Shown one piece after another: positions 21,664 to 21,943 of a stretch of DNA of 21,943 nt (the stretch's first letter is position 1; each line of letters begins with the position of its first letter). This stretch comes from Bog-756 sp037141235. Its GTDB lineage: Bacteria; Actinomycetota; Acidimicrobiia; Acidimicrobiales; RAAP-2. The notes under the pieces are model-generated. The model had not been told where the DNA came from. It worked only from the letters and a program-made list of their open reading frames with translations, and ran no database searches. The position numbers and the translations under genes are program-made. Where the stretch lies: positions 1 to 21,943 of the forward strand of contig JBAXCY010000027.1 in the NCBI GenBank assembly GCA_037141235.1, in the 5' to 3' direction.

Positions 21664-21943
21664 TCAGACCTTCGGTGGTCCGGACAGCCGTGAGGTTGCC
21701 GTCCGGAGTGGGCGAGTCAGCTTCCAACTGGCTGATGAGGTGACCTTCTCTACCTCCCATGCCAGCGAATCCGCTCGCTGTCGGGCCTCATGGAGCTGCT
21801 CGACCAGGCGGTCGATCTCCTCCTGGTAGCCAGAGCGGAGGGCCTGCTCCATCGCCTCCGCCCGGTTGGCCAGAGCCGAGGCCTCATCGAGCGAGCGACG
21901 CAGGTCGCCGCGCAGTTCGACCTGCTCGCGCCGTAGTTCGACC
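21664..21943 (-). CDS. C-terminal fragment of a coiled-coil protein (cut by right edge)
   Basis: The last 92 codons of a minus-strand gene that begins beyond the window. The visible part is an acidic/basic heptad-like helix rich in Glu, Arg, Leu and Ala (from VELRREQVELRGDLRRSLDE to LVEQLHEARQRADSLAWEVE), followed by SSASWKLTRPLRTATSRL and the stop at 21664-21666. Coiled coil plus an S-x-S-W-K/R-x-T-x-P-L-R tail is often seen at the end of glycosyltransferases and methyltransferases in surface-polysaccharide clusters. The catalytic domain, if any, lies outside, so function is not assigned. An internal ATG (21852) is present but the frame is open through it to the edge. Confidence 0.75.
   Translation of the reverse strand, partial: VELRREQVELRGDLRRSLDEASALANRAEAMEQALRSGYQEEIDRLVEQLHEARQRADSLAWEVEKVTSSASWKLTRPLRTATSRLSGPPKV

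Overview
The window is visibly GC-rich, densely coded bacterial DNA, with strong third-position G/C, GTG and TTG starts, and several TANNNT boxes only 6-7 bases upstream of a start codon, the pattern of leaderless transcripts. Together these suggest an actinobacterium. Acidimicrobiia-like lineages are a reasonable guess, but no rRNA or marker gene is present to confirm it. No rRNA, tRNA, CRISPR array, transposase or phage gene was seen.

Almost every gene belongs to a cell-surface glycan locus. From the left: the N-terminal part of a GT4 glycosyltransferase (minus, cut by the edge); a Wzm/Wzt polysaccharide ABC exporter whose ATPase has a C-terminal extension (657-2766); a GT2 glycosyltransferase (minus); a GlfT2-like GT2 and an AsnB-type amidotransferase (plus, 3883-6885); a GT2 and sulfotransferase pair (minus, 6932-8829); two tandem paralogous sulfotransferases, the second without its PAPS-binding residues (8942-10707); a zinc-ribbon methyltransferase and a second GlfT2-like GT2 (10787-12644).

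A small island follows: an antitoxin fused in frame to the tail of a PIN toxin, with a perfect 21-bp palindromic operator upstream (12687-13150). Next is a minus-strand operon of GNAT acetyltransferase, WecA/MraY-type sugar-phosphate transferase and DegT aminotransferase (13192-15990). Then comes a plus-strand cysD-cysN-cysC operon (16114-18910), which makes PAPS, followed by a methyltransferase (18944-19651), a fused GT2-methyltransferase (minus, 19693-21120), a two-helix membrane protein (21346-21609) and the coiled-coil C-terminus of another protein (minus, cut by the right edge).

Inferred working model: the WecA-like enzyme loads a sugar phosphate on a lipid carrier; the aminotransferase and acetyltransferase supply an N-acylated amino sugar; the GT2/GT4 enzymes extend the chain; AsnB may amidate an acidic sugar; methyltransferases and sulfotransferases decorate it using SAM and locally made PAPS; and Wzm/Wzt exports the product. 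No PAPS reductase is present in the window, which fits PAPS use for sulfonation, although one could lie elsewhere. The most unusual items are the paired active/degenerate sulfotransferases, the antitoxin-PIN remnant with an intact operator, the short in-frame tandem repeats, and the recurrent leaderless promoter signature.
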